Counted from the stretch's first letter, positions 50,047-58,351 are shown. The stretch: 64,000 bases of DNA from Pseudoalteromonas sp. MEBiC 03607 (GCF_004792295.1 NZ_SRRY01000001.1:2614501-2678500); one strand, 5' to 3'. Numbers and translations: made by a program. The notes: a model not told the origin generated them from the sequence alone.

Positions 50047-50927
50047 GCTATTTGTTGTAAGCGCAGTGCTGAAATATCTTTTATCGGTGGCTTACCAAAA
50101 AAGCGAGTGTACTCGCGGCTAAACTGGGATGGGCTTTCATAACCCACTTTTAAAGCTGCAGAGCCTACATCTATTCGCTCATTGAGCATTAGTTGTCTTG
50201 CCGCTTGTAGCCGTAAGTTTTTTACATACTGCAATGGGCTCATTTTTACTACATCACGAAAATGCAGCCTGAATGTTGACGGGCTCATGTGTGCATCACG
50301 AGCCAAATCATCGATTGAAAATTGACTAGTAAAGTTTTCTTTTAACCAACATAAGGTTTTGGCGATTTTTTGATGGGCAGAGCCAGACATCACAATCTGT
50401 CTTAAATAAGGGCTATGCGGACTATTTAACAAACGCAATATGATTTCTTTTTTAATTAGTGGCGCAAGATTAGCTTTTAAATGTGGCTCATTGTCGAGTT
50501 GAATTAGCCTAAGCAAAGCATCAAGTAAGCCGTTATCAGTATCAACCACCGACATAGCTTGATGTTTAGGGAACTTATCTTGCCCTGCAAACTCCATTTC
50601 AGCAACAATATGGCTTATTTCATGAGCATCTAAGCGTAGATATAAGCCGTAAAATGGCTGCTCTTTACTAGCACGAGTAATATGTGAGGCAACAGGCACA
50701 TCGACTGAGGTCACGAGTGATTGGCCGTCAGTGTAATCATAACTATGCTCACCTAGTACCACTCGCTTTGCGCCTTGCAAGCTAATGCCCAGTCCTAATT
50801 CATACACGCAGGCCATCGGCAATGAAACTTCGCTTCGTCTGAACACCAATAACTCTGGAATAGCTGTTTCAAAACTACCATCTGCAACCGCTATCGCTTT
50901 CACTGCTTCTAATAATGCCTGACGCAT
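50043..50927 (-). CDS. AraC family transcriptional regulator
   Basis: A 294-residue regulator with an AraC_N-type (PF06719-like) sensor half (LLVFRRSEVSLPMACVYELGLGISLQGAKRVVLG) and two C-terminal helix-turn-helix units (SIDDLARDAHMSPSTFRLHFRDVVKMSPLQYVKNLRLQAARQLM and VGSAALKVGYESPSQFSREYTRFFGKPP). The effector is unknown. It is divergent from a CMD-like gene 230 bp away, the usual arrangement for AraC regulators controlling a small-molecule enzyme. Confidence 0.92.
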   Translation of the reverse strand: MRQALLEAVKAIAVADGSFETAIPELLVFRRSEVSLPMACVYELGLGISLQGAKRVVLGEHSYDYTDGQSLVTSVDVPVASHITRASKEQPFYGLYLRLDAHEISHIVAEMEFAGQDKFPKHQAMSVVDTDNGLLDALLRLIQLDNEPHLKANLAPLIKKEIILRLLNSPHSPYLRQIVMSGSAHQKIAKTLCWLKENFTSQFSIDDLARDAHMSPSTFRLHFRDVVKMSPLQYVKNLRLQAARQLMLNERIDVGSAALKVGYESPSQFSREYTRFFGKPPIKDISALRLQQIA

Positions 50928-51156
50928 TTAGATTACCTCTAATAAATACTCCATTAAGTGTATCACCGTAATTTGAGGTTAGGACCATTTAAGGTAACAG
51001 TTCGTTGCTTTAGGCAAAAATTACATCATTTATGGCAAGCAGAAACCGCCATCATCGACCATAATGTATTTTCAATTTTTCGATTACATACTCTATGTAA
51101 TCAGCCACTGCTACAAAACTTCAATATATTCAATACCTAAAATCAAAAGAGAAATT

Positions 51157-51681
51157 ATGACCCCAAATAACACGGATCTATTTGTGTTTGTCGCGATCGC
51201 TGCTTTGGTAACCGTTCATGACAAGCCTTTGTTAAAACGAGCATGTCAGCACGCATTGAATGATGGCGTATCAATGCAAGAGTTGTGTGATATTTTACCG
51301 CATATTAGTGTGTATTCTGGGGTGCCAAAAGCATTGTTGGCGCTAGATATTTTAAACTCGGTTGATGATATTCAAGGTTCAAATTCGCTGCTTATCAAAC
51401 GCACAGAGCAGCAACTAAAAACCGCACTGACATTGGGTCAGCTGCCTTTAGACAAAGAGCAGCAAAACAACAACGTGTTTGAGCTTGCCTCTTTAGGTGC
51501 ATTATTTGCGTTAGACGATGCCAGCAGCTTAGTTAGTGAGCAACTAAAGCGCTGTGTAATACTTGGCTATAGCCGTGAACAACTTGAATTATTAGTAATA
51601 GAACTTGCCAGAAAGGTCAGTAGCCACATAGCCATGCGCGCTAAATGTTATCTCGAAAAGCACTTTGCTATGGTAGGTTAA
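51157..51681 (+). CDS. Carboxymuconolactone decarboxylase-like protein
   Basis: A 174-residue all-helical protein resembling the carboxymuconolactone decarboxylase (CMD/AhpD-like) fold. The segment KRACQHALNDGVSMQELCDILPHISVYSGVPKALLALDIL is the CMD signature (helix pair, His, Gly-Pro-like turn), and the second half (SLGALFALDDASSLVSEQLKRCVILGYSREQLELLVIELA) looks like a degenerate repeat. No AhpD CxxC is present, so a peroxidase role is unlikely. ATG at 51157 is preferred; an upstream frame from 51064 lacks an RBS. The AraC regulator is divergent and may control it. Confidence 0.7.
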   Translation: MTPNNTDLFVFVAIAALVTVHDKPLLKRACQHALNDGVSMQELCDILPHISVYSGVPKALLALDILNSVDDIQGSNSLLIKRTEQQLKTALTLGQLPLDKEQQNNNVFELASLGALFALDDASSLVSEQLKRCVILGYSREQLELLVIELARKVSSHIAMRAKCYLEKHFAMVG

Positions 51682-51918
51682 TAAAACCTGCCAAAGCGCT
51701 ATTTTCCTCATTGACTTTAATTCATGTAACAACTTTTCGTTTCCTCATATCGTTTGGCAAAGTAACTCTGAAAAACCTTCAAACAACTATACTGTAGAAC
51801 ATTGAATTTACTTAATTAACCATCCTTAAGTTACGAAAAATATAAATTAAACTAAGATGAAAAACCTATGATTTTGTCTATATTTAAGAAGATATAACTT
51901 AAATAGTGAATTGTATTA

Positions 51919-52791
51919 ATGAAATCAACGATTTTGGGAAAGCTCAACTTTTTTAAAAGTAATGGGTTCACATTGGTAGAGCTTATGGTGGCTATATCAA
52001 TTATAGGGATCTTATCCTTAATCGCCCTACCTAATTATCAAAGCTATGTAAATGAATCTAAAGCAGCTACCTTATTATATAGAATCCATTCTATAGGGCT
52101 TGCATATCAGGATGTTATAGCAACTTCACCAGATGCACTGGCAAAGCCAAATGAGCTTTCAAGTTCAAGTTTTGGTCAAGCCCCAAGCTATTTACCAGGA
52201 CTTGCCAGTCAGTTTTCTGAAGAGTTTGATATTGGATTTTCAGCTCAATTAGTTAATCATTCTGGGTTTTTTAATTTTACCGGTCATGAGGCTTTTCCTG
52301 TTTTATTTTTAAAAGCAAATAGTCAAAACGGTTTAAATGTACTTAATGCCTTAGATCACATAACTGAGTTAAAACACTCTTTTGTGACTCCTAATATGAT
52401 GATTATTGCGTTAGCAACACCTTATGAGACACACCAAACAAATAAAGAACCTTTAGCTGCAAATTCAAACCTTCCCAAAATCAATCAACCACCTAAGTTA
52501 GCTAATGCTGGGACTAGCCAGCAACCTGAAGCAAGTAATAATGGTAACCCCCAACTTCCTGATGCAAGTAACACAGGTAACACCCCACCTCCAGATAGAA
52601 GTAGTGGAGATAGCAACACGGGTAGCCAAACGAGTACAAGTACAGAAACTGGTACAAGTACAGAAACTGGTACAAATGGTGAATCAGAATCAGGCAGTCG
52701 CAGTAATGCAGGTTCTAACTTGAATTGGCCTCCGGGCTGGGTAAAACACCCTGAACAACATATAGGTCAGCAGCACGGCCATCACGAATAA
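51919..52791 (+). CDS. Type IV prepilin-like protein with long Ser/Thr/Gly/Pro-rich tail
   Basis: A 290-residue protein starting with a class III (type IVa) prepilin signal: MKSTILGKLNFFKSNG then FTLVELMVAISIIGILSLIALPNYQSY, so cleavage is predicted after Gly16 with Glu at +5. The globular part (~45-165) lacks the usual C-terminal disulfide pair. Residues ~175-270 are low-complexity (Pro, Asn, Ser, Thr, Gln, Gly) and include the tandem repeat at 52636-52671. The tail ends HPEQHIGQQHGHHE. Such a tail is unusual for pilins and may be glycosylated or surface-exposed. It opens a three-gene unit with the single-pass protein and a GspE-type ATPase. Confidence 0.85.
   Translation: MKSTILGKLNFFKSNGFTLVELMVAISIIGILSLIALPNYQSYVNESKAATLLYRIHSIGLAYQDVIATSPDALAKPNELSSSSFGQAPSYLPGLASQFSEEFDIGFSAQLVNHSGFFNFTGHEAFPVLFLKANSQNGLNVLNALDHITELKHSFVTPNMMIIALATPYETHQTNKEPLAANSNLPKINQPPKLANAGTSQQPEASNNGNPQLPDASNTGNTPPPDRSSGDSNTGSQTSTSTETGTSTETGTNGESESGSRSNAGSNLNWPPGWVKHPEQHIGQQHGHHE
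52636..52671 (+). repeat. 18-bp tandem repeat, two copies, in the pilin tail
   Basis: ACAAGTACAGAAACTGGT occurs twice head-to-tail in frame, encoding TSTETG twice, with a third degenerate partial copy after it. Being in frame, copy-number change would alter tail length. Confidence 0.85.
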
Positions 52792-52809
52792 GTAACTAGG
52801 AAGATAAAA

Positions 52810-53232
52810 ATGATTTCAACCAATAAACGATGGCAAGAAAGTATCGCGCAAGCGATGGATGAAACGCAAAATAATCAACGAAATAAAAATCGATCTTTTA
52901 TTGTTTTACCGAGCTGGCTTCCTTATGCAACATATATTGCTTTTGGTTTTTTGTTAGCAAAAGCACTAGTTATCGGTCATGAAACTCACCCTGTAAATTA
53001 TGACAGAGATTATCAAACGGGCAGCTCAGTAGCATTATTAATGATTGCAGAAGATGTTGAACATTACCGCACAACTTACGGAGAACTGCCAGACGATTTA
53101 CCAAGCCCTATTGCATCTGTTATGGATGTAACTTATGAAAAAATTACCAACGAACATTTTCGCCTAACCATTCCAAATGGTAATTCAACAATTACGTTTG
53201 ATGCCAAAGACGACAAAATATATATGGAATGA
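52810..53232 (+). CDS. Single-pass membrane protein with pilin-like C-terminal part
   Basis: A 140-residue protein not recognised as a named family. A ~30-residue basic and Gln/Asn-rich cytoplasmic segment precedes one membrane helix (WLPYATYIAFGFLLAKALVIG, ~34-54). The C-terminal ~80 residues (ALLMIAEDVEHYRTTYGELPDDLPSPIASV... then FRLTIPNGNSTITFDAKDD) resemble the globular end of minor pilins or pseudopilins, where a YxxxxGxxP element follows the first helix. There is no prepilin cleavage site. It lies 18 bp after the prepilin gene (AGGAAG before its ATG) and overlaps the ATPase start by 4 bp (ATGA). Confidence 0.75.
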   Translation: MISTNKRWQESIAQAMDETQNNQRNKNRSFIVLPSWLPYATYIAFGFLLAKALVIGHETHPVNYDRDYQTGSSVALLMIAEDVEHYRTTYGELPDDLPSPIASVMDVTYEKITNEHFRLTIPNGNSTITFDAKDDKIYME

Positions 53233-54959
53233 GTATGGCTGATAAACATGAAGTACACAGAAGTAATGCCACTTTTAATTGGCTAAAACGATTTTGCATT
53301 GAAAAATCAACTAACAGCAATATTAATATTGAAGAAATGTATAACGGTGAATCTGCGATTTCAGCATGGAAAAGTGCAGAGGCAATTTTGCAAGTCGACA
53401 GCAAAATATTAACTGAAATGATTGCAAAGAGTTACCAGTTAGAGGTTGCAAAACCTCCTACCAATGTGCCGGAAGAATTGCTTCATTATGTTTCTCTTAA
53501 AGTAGCCAGAGAGTATGGCATTTTTCCTGTGGGCTTTGCTGATGGCTTATTAACAGTTGCTTCACCCCACCCATTTGATACTGATATGGAAGCAATGGTT
53601 GAATTTTTAACGACCCTGCATGTTAAGTCAGTATTGGCATCACCCGAGCTCATAGCAAAATGGACAGAAATGTTTTATCAGGAGCAAATGCTATCTGAAA
53701 ATGACATTATTATAAAAACAACCCAACTTAACACACGAACCAAACGAAATGAGCCAGACTCTTCAAACTCAGCCATCGTTAAAATTGTATCTGAAATGCT
53801 GTTAGAGGCATTTATATTTAAAGCCAGTGATATCCATATAGAACCCTTTAATAATGGCGGTATAGTTCGTTACAGAGTAGATGGCATGTTAAGGGTCATA
53901 TCAGAATTACCTGCACAAGTTTTTATTCCAATAATACAAAGAATAAAAGCATTAGCTGGCCTTAATTTAGCAAAAAAAATGGTCCCACAAGATGGTAGTG
54001 TGAGTTTAGAGCTTAAAGGCCAAGATGTTGACCTACGGGTATCGACATTACCTGTTAAAGGGGGAGAAAAAGTAGTCATCCGCCTGCTAATCAAATCTGT
54101 TGTAAACAAGTTAGATGATATTGGTTTACAACAGCAAGAGCTCGACACATTTAAAAACTTACTGCAAAGTAGCGAAGGTATCTTTGTGATAACAGGCCCT
54201 ACCGGGTCAGGAAAAACAAGTACACTTTATGCTGCCTTAAAAGAATTAAACTCACCCGAAAAGTGCCTTGTTACAGTTGAAGACCCTATAGAATATGAAA
54301 TTGAAGGTATTGCCCAAGTTAATATTAATCCTCAACAGAACCTTACCTTCTCCAGCGCCCTCAGAAGTATTTTAAGACAAGACCCTGATGTAATATTGAT
54401 GGGTGAAGTTCGCGATGAAGAAACCGCAGAAATGACCTTTCGCGCTGCAATCACGGGGCATTTTGTGATGACCACCTTACATACTAGTGATGCAATTACG
54501 ACTATTTCAAGATTAATAGGCTTAGGTGTGTCACGTCCTATTATTGCCGACTCTTTAAAAGGTGTTGCAGCACAGCGCTTAATTAGAAAACTATGCCCTA
54601 GTTGTAATCTAAGTGGCCCATTGGCCACAGATACCCATGGCAAACGCTTTAAAAGTATCTTTTCTGATATAAATATTATGTCGCCATCAGGTTGCGATGA
54701 GTGCGATCACACTGGTTACAAAGGACGCATTCCTCTGTTCGAAATAATCACTATAGACTATCAACTAGCCGATGCAATTAGGGCTGGAGAGAGTACCAGT
54801 AAGTTAAGAGAGGTTGCAGCTCAAAGCGGTGCGAGGTCTTTATATAAAGTGGCCTTAGAAGCATTATCAAAAGGCCTCACTTCAGCAGAAGAAATAAACA
54901 GAGTATTAGGACAGTCTTTTTGGAAAGAGTGTGAAAGAATTAACAGCTTGGATAATTAG
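53229..54959 (+). CDS. GspE/PilB-type secretion/assembly ATPase
   Basis: A 576-residue hexameric AAA-type ATPase of the type II secretion/type IV pilus extension class. The N-terminal domain (~60-150) resembles the GspE/PilB N-terminal module (VSLKVAREYGIFPVGFADGLLTVASPHP). The ATPase core has the DIHIEPFNNGGIVRYRVDGMLR segment, Walker A GPTGSGKTST (~323), Asp box VEDPIEYEIEGIAQV, Walker B DPDVILMGEVRDEETAE (~385) and His box TTLHTSDA. A four-Cys zinc site LCPSC...CDEC (~455-492) marks it as an extension/secretion ATPase rather than PilT. All key residues are intact. Start 53229 overlaps the previous gene; 53235 (third codon) is an alternative. Confidence 0.93.
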   Translation: MSMADKHEVHRSNATFNWLKRFCIEKSTNSNINIEEMYNGESAISAWKSAEAILQVDSKILTEMIAKSYQLEVAKPPTNVPEELLHYVSLKVAREYGIFPVGFADGLLTVASPHPFDTDMEAMVEFLTTLHVKSVLASPELIAKWTEMFYQEQMLSENDIIIKTTQLNTRTKRNEPDSSNSAIVKIVSEMLLEAFIFKASDIHIEPFNNGGIVRYRVDGMLRVISELPAQVFIPIIQRIKALAGLNLAKKMVPQDGSVSLELKGQDVDLRVSTLPVKGGEKVVIRLLIKSVVNKLDDIGLQQQELDTFKNLLQSSEGIFVITGPTGSGKTSTLYAALKELNSPEKCLVTVEDPIEYEIEGIAQVNINPQQNLTFSSALRSILRQDPDVILMGEVRDEETAEMTFRAAITGHFVMTTLHTSDAITTISRLIGLGVSRPIIADSLKGVAAQRLIRKLCPSCNLSGPLATDTHGKRFKSIFSDINIMSPSGCDECDHTGYKGRIPLFEIITIDYQLADAIRAGESTSKLREVAAQSGARSLYKVALEALSKGLTSAEEINRVLGQSFWKECERINSLDN

Positions 54960-55023
54960 ACTAGCTAAAATACGCCTTTAAACCATTTGAGAATAATTAA
55001 AGTAAGAGTGGTAGAAAAAGAAA

Positions 55024-55111
55024 TGGCGGTGACGGAGAGATTCGAACTCTCGATACGTTGCCGTATACACACTTTCCAGGCGTGCTCCTTCAGCCACTCG
55101 GACACGTCACC
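55024..55111 (-). tRNA. tRNA-Ser (GGA)
   Basis: An 88-nt class II tRNA with long variable arm, closely matching E. coli tRNA-Ser(GGA). On the minus strand the acceptor GGTGACG pairs with CGTCACC, the anticodon loop CTGGAAA gives GGA (reads UCC/UCU), and the T-loop is TTCGAAT. The CCA end is encoded (TGG at 55024-55026). Confidence 0.96.
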
Positions 55112-55208
55112 TAAGGCGCTTAGTGTTTAGCGCGGCGTTATAGTATGAAAACAACCCTACAGACGCAAGGGCTTTTTAAAATAGTGTAGTTAAGTGATTA
55201 GTAATCAA

Positions 55209-55243
55209 ACAAAAAAGGCAAGGTAAACACCTTGCCTTTTGTA
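55209..55243 (-). terminator. Terminator after nadA
   Basis: AAAAGGCAAGGT/ACCTTGCCTTTT 12-bp stem with a 4-nt loop, with an A run on the plus strand (T run on the minus strand), 20 bp from the nadA stop. Confidence 0.9.
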
Positions 55244-55259
55244 TATAGACGGTTAGTTG

Positions 55260-56300
55260 TTAACGCTGAAGCGTTGCAGAGAACTCTAACATACGGTTAA
55301 GCGACTTTAATGCGCCTTCGCGTAAGTCCATATCAACAAACACTTCTTTACCTTCTGGGTCTGTCAGTGCTTCTTCAATCGCTTTTAAGCCATTCATTGC
55401 CATCCACGGGCAATGTGCACAGCTTTTACAGGTTGCGCCTTCACCTGCTGTTGGTGCTTCAAAGAATTCTTTCTCTGGGCATAACTGCTGCATTTTGTAA
55501 AAAATGCCACGGTCAGTCGCGACGATGAACTTTTTGTTGTCCATGGTTTGCGCTGCTTTGATAAGTTGGCTTGTTGAACCAACTGCATCTGCTAAGGCTA
55601 CAATCTCCGCAGGTGACTCTGGGTGAACCAATACAGCCGCATCTGGGTGTAAGGCTTTCATATCCTTAAGTGCTTTGGTTTTAAACTCGTCATGAACGAT
55701 ACAGGCGCCATTCCACATGATCATGTCAGCACCTGTGTTCTTTTGAATATAAGAACCTAAGTGTTTGTCAGGACCCCAAATGATTTTTTCGCCTTGCTCA
55801 TCTAAGTGCTCTACGATCTCTAGGGCACATGAAGAAGTAACAATCCAATCTGCACGCGCCTTAACTGCAGTTGATGTATTTGCATACACTACGACTTTGC
55901 GATCTGGATGCTGATCACAAAACGCAGAGAACTCTTCGATTGGGCAACCTACGTCTAATGAACAGGTTGCAGCAAGTGTTGGCATAACAACTGTTTTATT
56001 TGGCGTAAGGATTTTTGCTGTTTCGCCCATGAAGCGAACACCCGCAACCACAATTACATCTGCGTCGTGCTTAGCGCCAAAACGCGCCATTTCTAGCGAG
56101 TCAGCAACACAACCACCTGTTTCTTCAGCAAGCGCTTGAATTTCAGGATCAGTGTAATAATGGGCAACAAGAACGGCGTTCTTATCTTTCAATAATTGTT
56201 TGATACGTGCCTTGTACTCGGCTTGCTCGTCTTTAGATAACGGAGCTGGCTTTGGAGGGAAGATATAATCTTCAGGCATAATTTGTTCAGCTAGACTCAT
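55260..56300 (-). CDS. nadA: Quinolinate synthase NadA
   Basis: NadA condenses iminoaspartate (from NadB) with dihydroxyacetone phosphate to quinolinate for NAD synthesis. The 346-residue protein matches the E. coli enzyme (347 aa). The three [4Fe-4S] cysteines lie in [25 protein letters not shown] and [17 protein letters not shown] at 56300 gives [21 protein letters not shown], matching the family N-terminus; an ATG nine codons upstream (56327) is in frame but less likely. It follows the tRNA-Lys array on the same strand, the arrangement seen in E. coli (tol-pal-cpoB-tRNA-nadA). Confidence 0.96.
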   Translation of the reverse strand: MSLAEQIMPEDYIFPPKPAPLSKDEQAEYKARIKQLLKDKNAVLVAHYYTDPEIQALAEETGGCVADSLEMARFGAKHDADVIVVAGVRFMGETAKILTPNKTVVMPTLAATCSLDVGCPIEEFSAFCDQHPDRKVVVYANTSTAVKARADWIVTSSCALEIVEHLDEQGEKIIWGPDKHLGSYIQKNTGADMIMWNGACIVHDEFKTKALKDMKALHPDAAVLVHPESPAEIVALADAVGSTSQLIKAAQTMDNKKFIVATDRGIFYKMQQLCPEKEFFEAPTAGEGATCKSCAHCPWMAMNGLKAIEEALTDPEGKEVFVDMDLREGALKSLNRMLEFSATLQR

Positions 56301-56429
56301 TTCTCGACCACTTAGTCCACAGTGCATTCATGGCGCGAATTATACGAGAATCTTAAGCTAAAGAACAGTATTGCTGTGCGCTGTTAAGATAAATAAAGGA
56401 TAACTTAGATAGAAAAGGTAAGTAAGAGA

Positions 56430-56505
56430 TGGTGGGTCATGATGGACTTGAACCATCGACCAATGGATTAAAAGTCCACTGCTCTACCAACTGAGCTAAT
56501 GACCC
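56430..56505 (-). tRNA. tRNA-Lys (UUU), copy 1 (promoter-distal)
   Basis: 76 nt including encoded CCA; anticodon loop CTTTTAA gives UUU. Last in the transcription order and the only copy without a CCA-overlapping trailer hairpin. Confidence 0.97.
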
Positions 56506-56559
56506 GCTCTGAATATTTAGATGCGTAAATCCGCCGATGTGAGATACCATTTTTAGAAA

Positions 56560-56635
56560 TGGTGGGTCATGATGGACTTGAACCATCGACCAATGGATTA
56601 AAAGTCCACTGCTCTACCAACTGAGCTAATGACCC
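56560..56635 (-). tRNA. tRNA-Lys (UUU), copy 2
   Basis: 76 nt including encoded CCA; same sequence as copy 1. The trailer forms ACCATTT/AAATGGT. Confidence 0.97.
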
Positions 56636-56686
56636 GCTCTGGATATTTAGATACGTAAATCCGCCGATGTAAAATACCATTTAAAA

Positions 56687-56762
56687 TGGTGGGTCATGAT
56701 GGACTCGAACCATCGACCAATGGATTAAAAGTCCACTGCTCTACCAACTGAGCTAATGACCC
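56687..56762 (-). tRNA. tRNA-Lys (UUU), copy 3 (G57 variant)
   Basis: 76 nt including CCA. Differs from the other seven copies by one base in the T-loop (TTCGAGT in place of TTCAAGT, position 57 A to G). The trailer can form a short hairpin ACCATTT/AAATGGT with minimal loop. Confidence 0.97.
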
Positions 56763-56811
56763 GCTCTGGTATTAAGTGCGTAAATCCGCCGATATAAGAC
56801 CATTCGAAGAA

Positions 56812-56887
56812 TGGTGGGTCATGATGGACTTGAACCATCGACCAATGGATTAAAAGTCCACTGCTCTACCAACTGAGCTAATGACCC
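56812..56887 (-). tRNA. tRNA-Lys (UUU), copy 4
   Basis: 76 nt including CCA, identical to copy 1. Trailer hairpin ACCATTC/GAATGGT. Confidence 0.97.
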
Positions 56888-56943
56888 GCTCTGTCGCTTA
56901 ATTAAAGCTGCGTAAATCCGCCGATTTGAATAATACCATAAAA

Positions 56944-57019
56944 TGGTGGGTCATGATGGACTTGAACCATCGACCAATGGATTAAAAGTCCACTGCTCTA
57001 CCAACTGAGCTAATGACCC
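56944..57019 (-). tRNA. tRNA-Lys (UUU), copy 5
   Basis: 76 nt including CCA, identical to copy 1. Trailer hairpin ACCAT/ATGGT with a TTT loop. Confidence 0.97.
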
Positions 57020-57066
57020 GCTCTGGTATTAAGTGCGTAAATCCGCCGATATGACCATTCAAAGAA

Positions 57067-57142
57067 TGGTGGGTCATGATGGACTTGAACCATCGACCAA
57101 TGGATTAAAAGTCCACTGCTCTACCAACTGAGCTAATGACCC
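57067..57142 (-). tRNA. tRNA-Lys (UUU), copy 6
   Basis: 76 nt including CCA, identical to copy 1. Trailer hairpin ACCATTC/GAATGGT. Confidence 0.97.
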
Positions 57143-57198
57143 GCTCTGCTGCTTATTAAAAGCTACGTAAATCCGCCGATATAGAACCATTCAAAGAA

Positions 57199-57274
57199 TG
57201 GTGGGTCATGATGGACTTGAACCATCGACCAATGGATTAAAAGTCCACTGCTCTACCAACTGAGCTAATGACCC
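57199..57274 (-). tRNA. tRNA-Lys (UUU), copy 7
   Basis: 76 nt including CCA, identical to copy 1. Trailer hairpin ACCATTC/GAATGGT. Confidence 0.97.
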
Positions 57275-57336
57275 GCTCTGATGCTTATAAAAGCTATACG
57301 TAAATCCGTCGATTAAAGATTACCATTCTAATAGAA

Positions 57337-57412
57337 TGGTGGGTCATGATGGACTTGAACCATCGACCAATGGATTAAAAGTCCACTGCTCTACCAACTG
57401 AGCTAATGACCC
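57337..57412 (-). tRNA. tRNA-Lys (UUU), copy 8 (promoter-proximal)
   Basis: 76 nt including CCA, identical to copy 1. Trailer hairpin ACCATTC/GAATGGT with a longer loop (TATTA). First in transcription order. Confidence 0.97.
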
Positions 57413-57450
57413 GCTCTTTTTTCCGCAATTCGGCTGTTGTTACCAATCGC

Positions 57451-57493
57451 CTGCTGCGGGCGCTTATAATACTTATTTAAATGCTGAGTGCAA
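57451..57493 (-). promoter_or_regulatory. Stable-RNA type promoter of the tRNA-Lys array
   Basis: On the minus strand TTGCAC (57488-57493), a 16-bp spacer and TATTAT (57466-57471) are followed by a GC-rich discriminator (GCGCCCGC). Such discriminators are typical of stringently controlled stable RNA promoters. Transcription would start about 47 nt before copy 8. Confidence 0.65.
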
Positions 57494-57580
57494 CAGAAAA
57501 TATCTCTTTTTTTAAGTTTTTATGTCTAGATGCCTAATTTTAGACCGCTTAAGTCAAAAAGCAGTCTAATCAGGTCAAAT

Positions 57581-58339
57581 CTACATTTGCGACAGACGTT
57601 CTGTGGCTAATTTTGCAGCAGTCGTACTTGGGTACTGATTAATTAAATCATTAAAGGTTTTAAGTGCTTGCTCGCTTAAACCTTGATCAGCTAATAAGTT
57701 TCCTAACTTTAGCATCGCATCTGGGCGCTTGTTAGAATTAGGATACTCATTGACTACTTTTTTAAAGTGTTCAGTCGCACCCGCTTGATCATTTTGTATT
57801 GTTAACAACTGACCTAACCAATAATGTGCATTAGATGCATATACTGAATTAGGATAAGTCGTTAAGAATGTTTGAAACTCAGGAATCGCTTGCTCATAAC
57901 GTTTATCTTTCATGATTAACGCTACAGCGCGCTCATAAGCCTCGTTTTCTGATAAGTCTGAACTAATCGCTTGCGTAGCCCCTACATCGGTATAGCTGTT
58001 TGTAGGTTGAGCTGGCGTAGCAGGTTGGCTATATGCTTGGCTTACACGATTCTCGATTTCTTGGTACAACTCGCGTTGGCGCTGAAGTACTTTTTCAAGC
58101 TTATAGCTTTGCTCTTCCGTAATACCACGAACTTGGCTTACTTCGTCTTGTAATATATTAAGCTGCTGCTGAAGCTCAGCTTGTAATAAATTACGTGACT
58201 TCATCATGTTTTCTAACGCGACTAAACGCTTCTCAATGCTCGATTGTGAGCTTGCAGCTTCTGAAACAGGAGCGGGAGCAGCCCATAACTGGGTGCTCCC
58301 GCTTAAGATCATTGCTGCCAAAATAATTTTCGGCTTCAT
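57581..58339 (-). CDS. cpoB: Cell division coordinator CpoB (YbgF)
   Basis: A 252-residue periplasmic protein that links the Tol-Pal system to peptidoglycan synthesis during division. A signal peptide ends near LWAAP (~21). A coiled coil (~30-100, SIEKRLVALENMMKSRN... EVSQVRGITEEQSYKLEKVLQRQRELYQEI) trimerises the protein and C-terminal TPR repeats follow (YPNSVYASNAHYWLGQL, FKKVVNEYPNSNKRPDAMLKLG). It is the last gene of tolQRAB-pal-cpoB, 12 bp after pal, directly upstream of the tRNA-Lys array. Confidence 0.95.
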   Translation of the reverse strand: MKPKIILAAMILSGSTQLWAAPAPVSEAASSQSSIEKRLVALENMMKSRNLLQAELQQQLNILQDEVSQVRGITEEQSYKLEKVLQRQRELYQEIENRVSQAYSQPATPAQPTNSYTDVGATQAISSDLSENEAYERAVALIMKDKRYEQAIPEFQTFLTTYPNSVYASNAHYWLGQLLTIQNDQAGATEHFKKVVNEYPNSNKRPDAMLKLGNLLADQGLSEQALKTFNDLINQYPSTTAAKLATERLSQM

Positions 58340-58351
58340 AATGACTCTTTA

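Noticed and set aside
51064..51156. 31-residue N-terminal extension of the CMD-like protein
   Set aside because: No RBS before the upstream ATG, and the family signature begins after the ATG at 51157.
54960..55111. Genomic-island attachment site at tRNA-Ser
   Set aside because: No integrase gene and no direct repeat of the tRNA 3' end were found, and flanking genes are ordinary chromosomal genes.
56430..57412. Regular repeat array with about 125-138 bp period (CRISPR-like at first glance)
   Set aside because: The repeats are full 76-nt tRNA-Lys genes with cloverleaf and CCA, and the spacers share sequence with each other.
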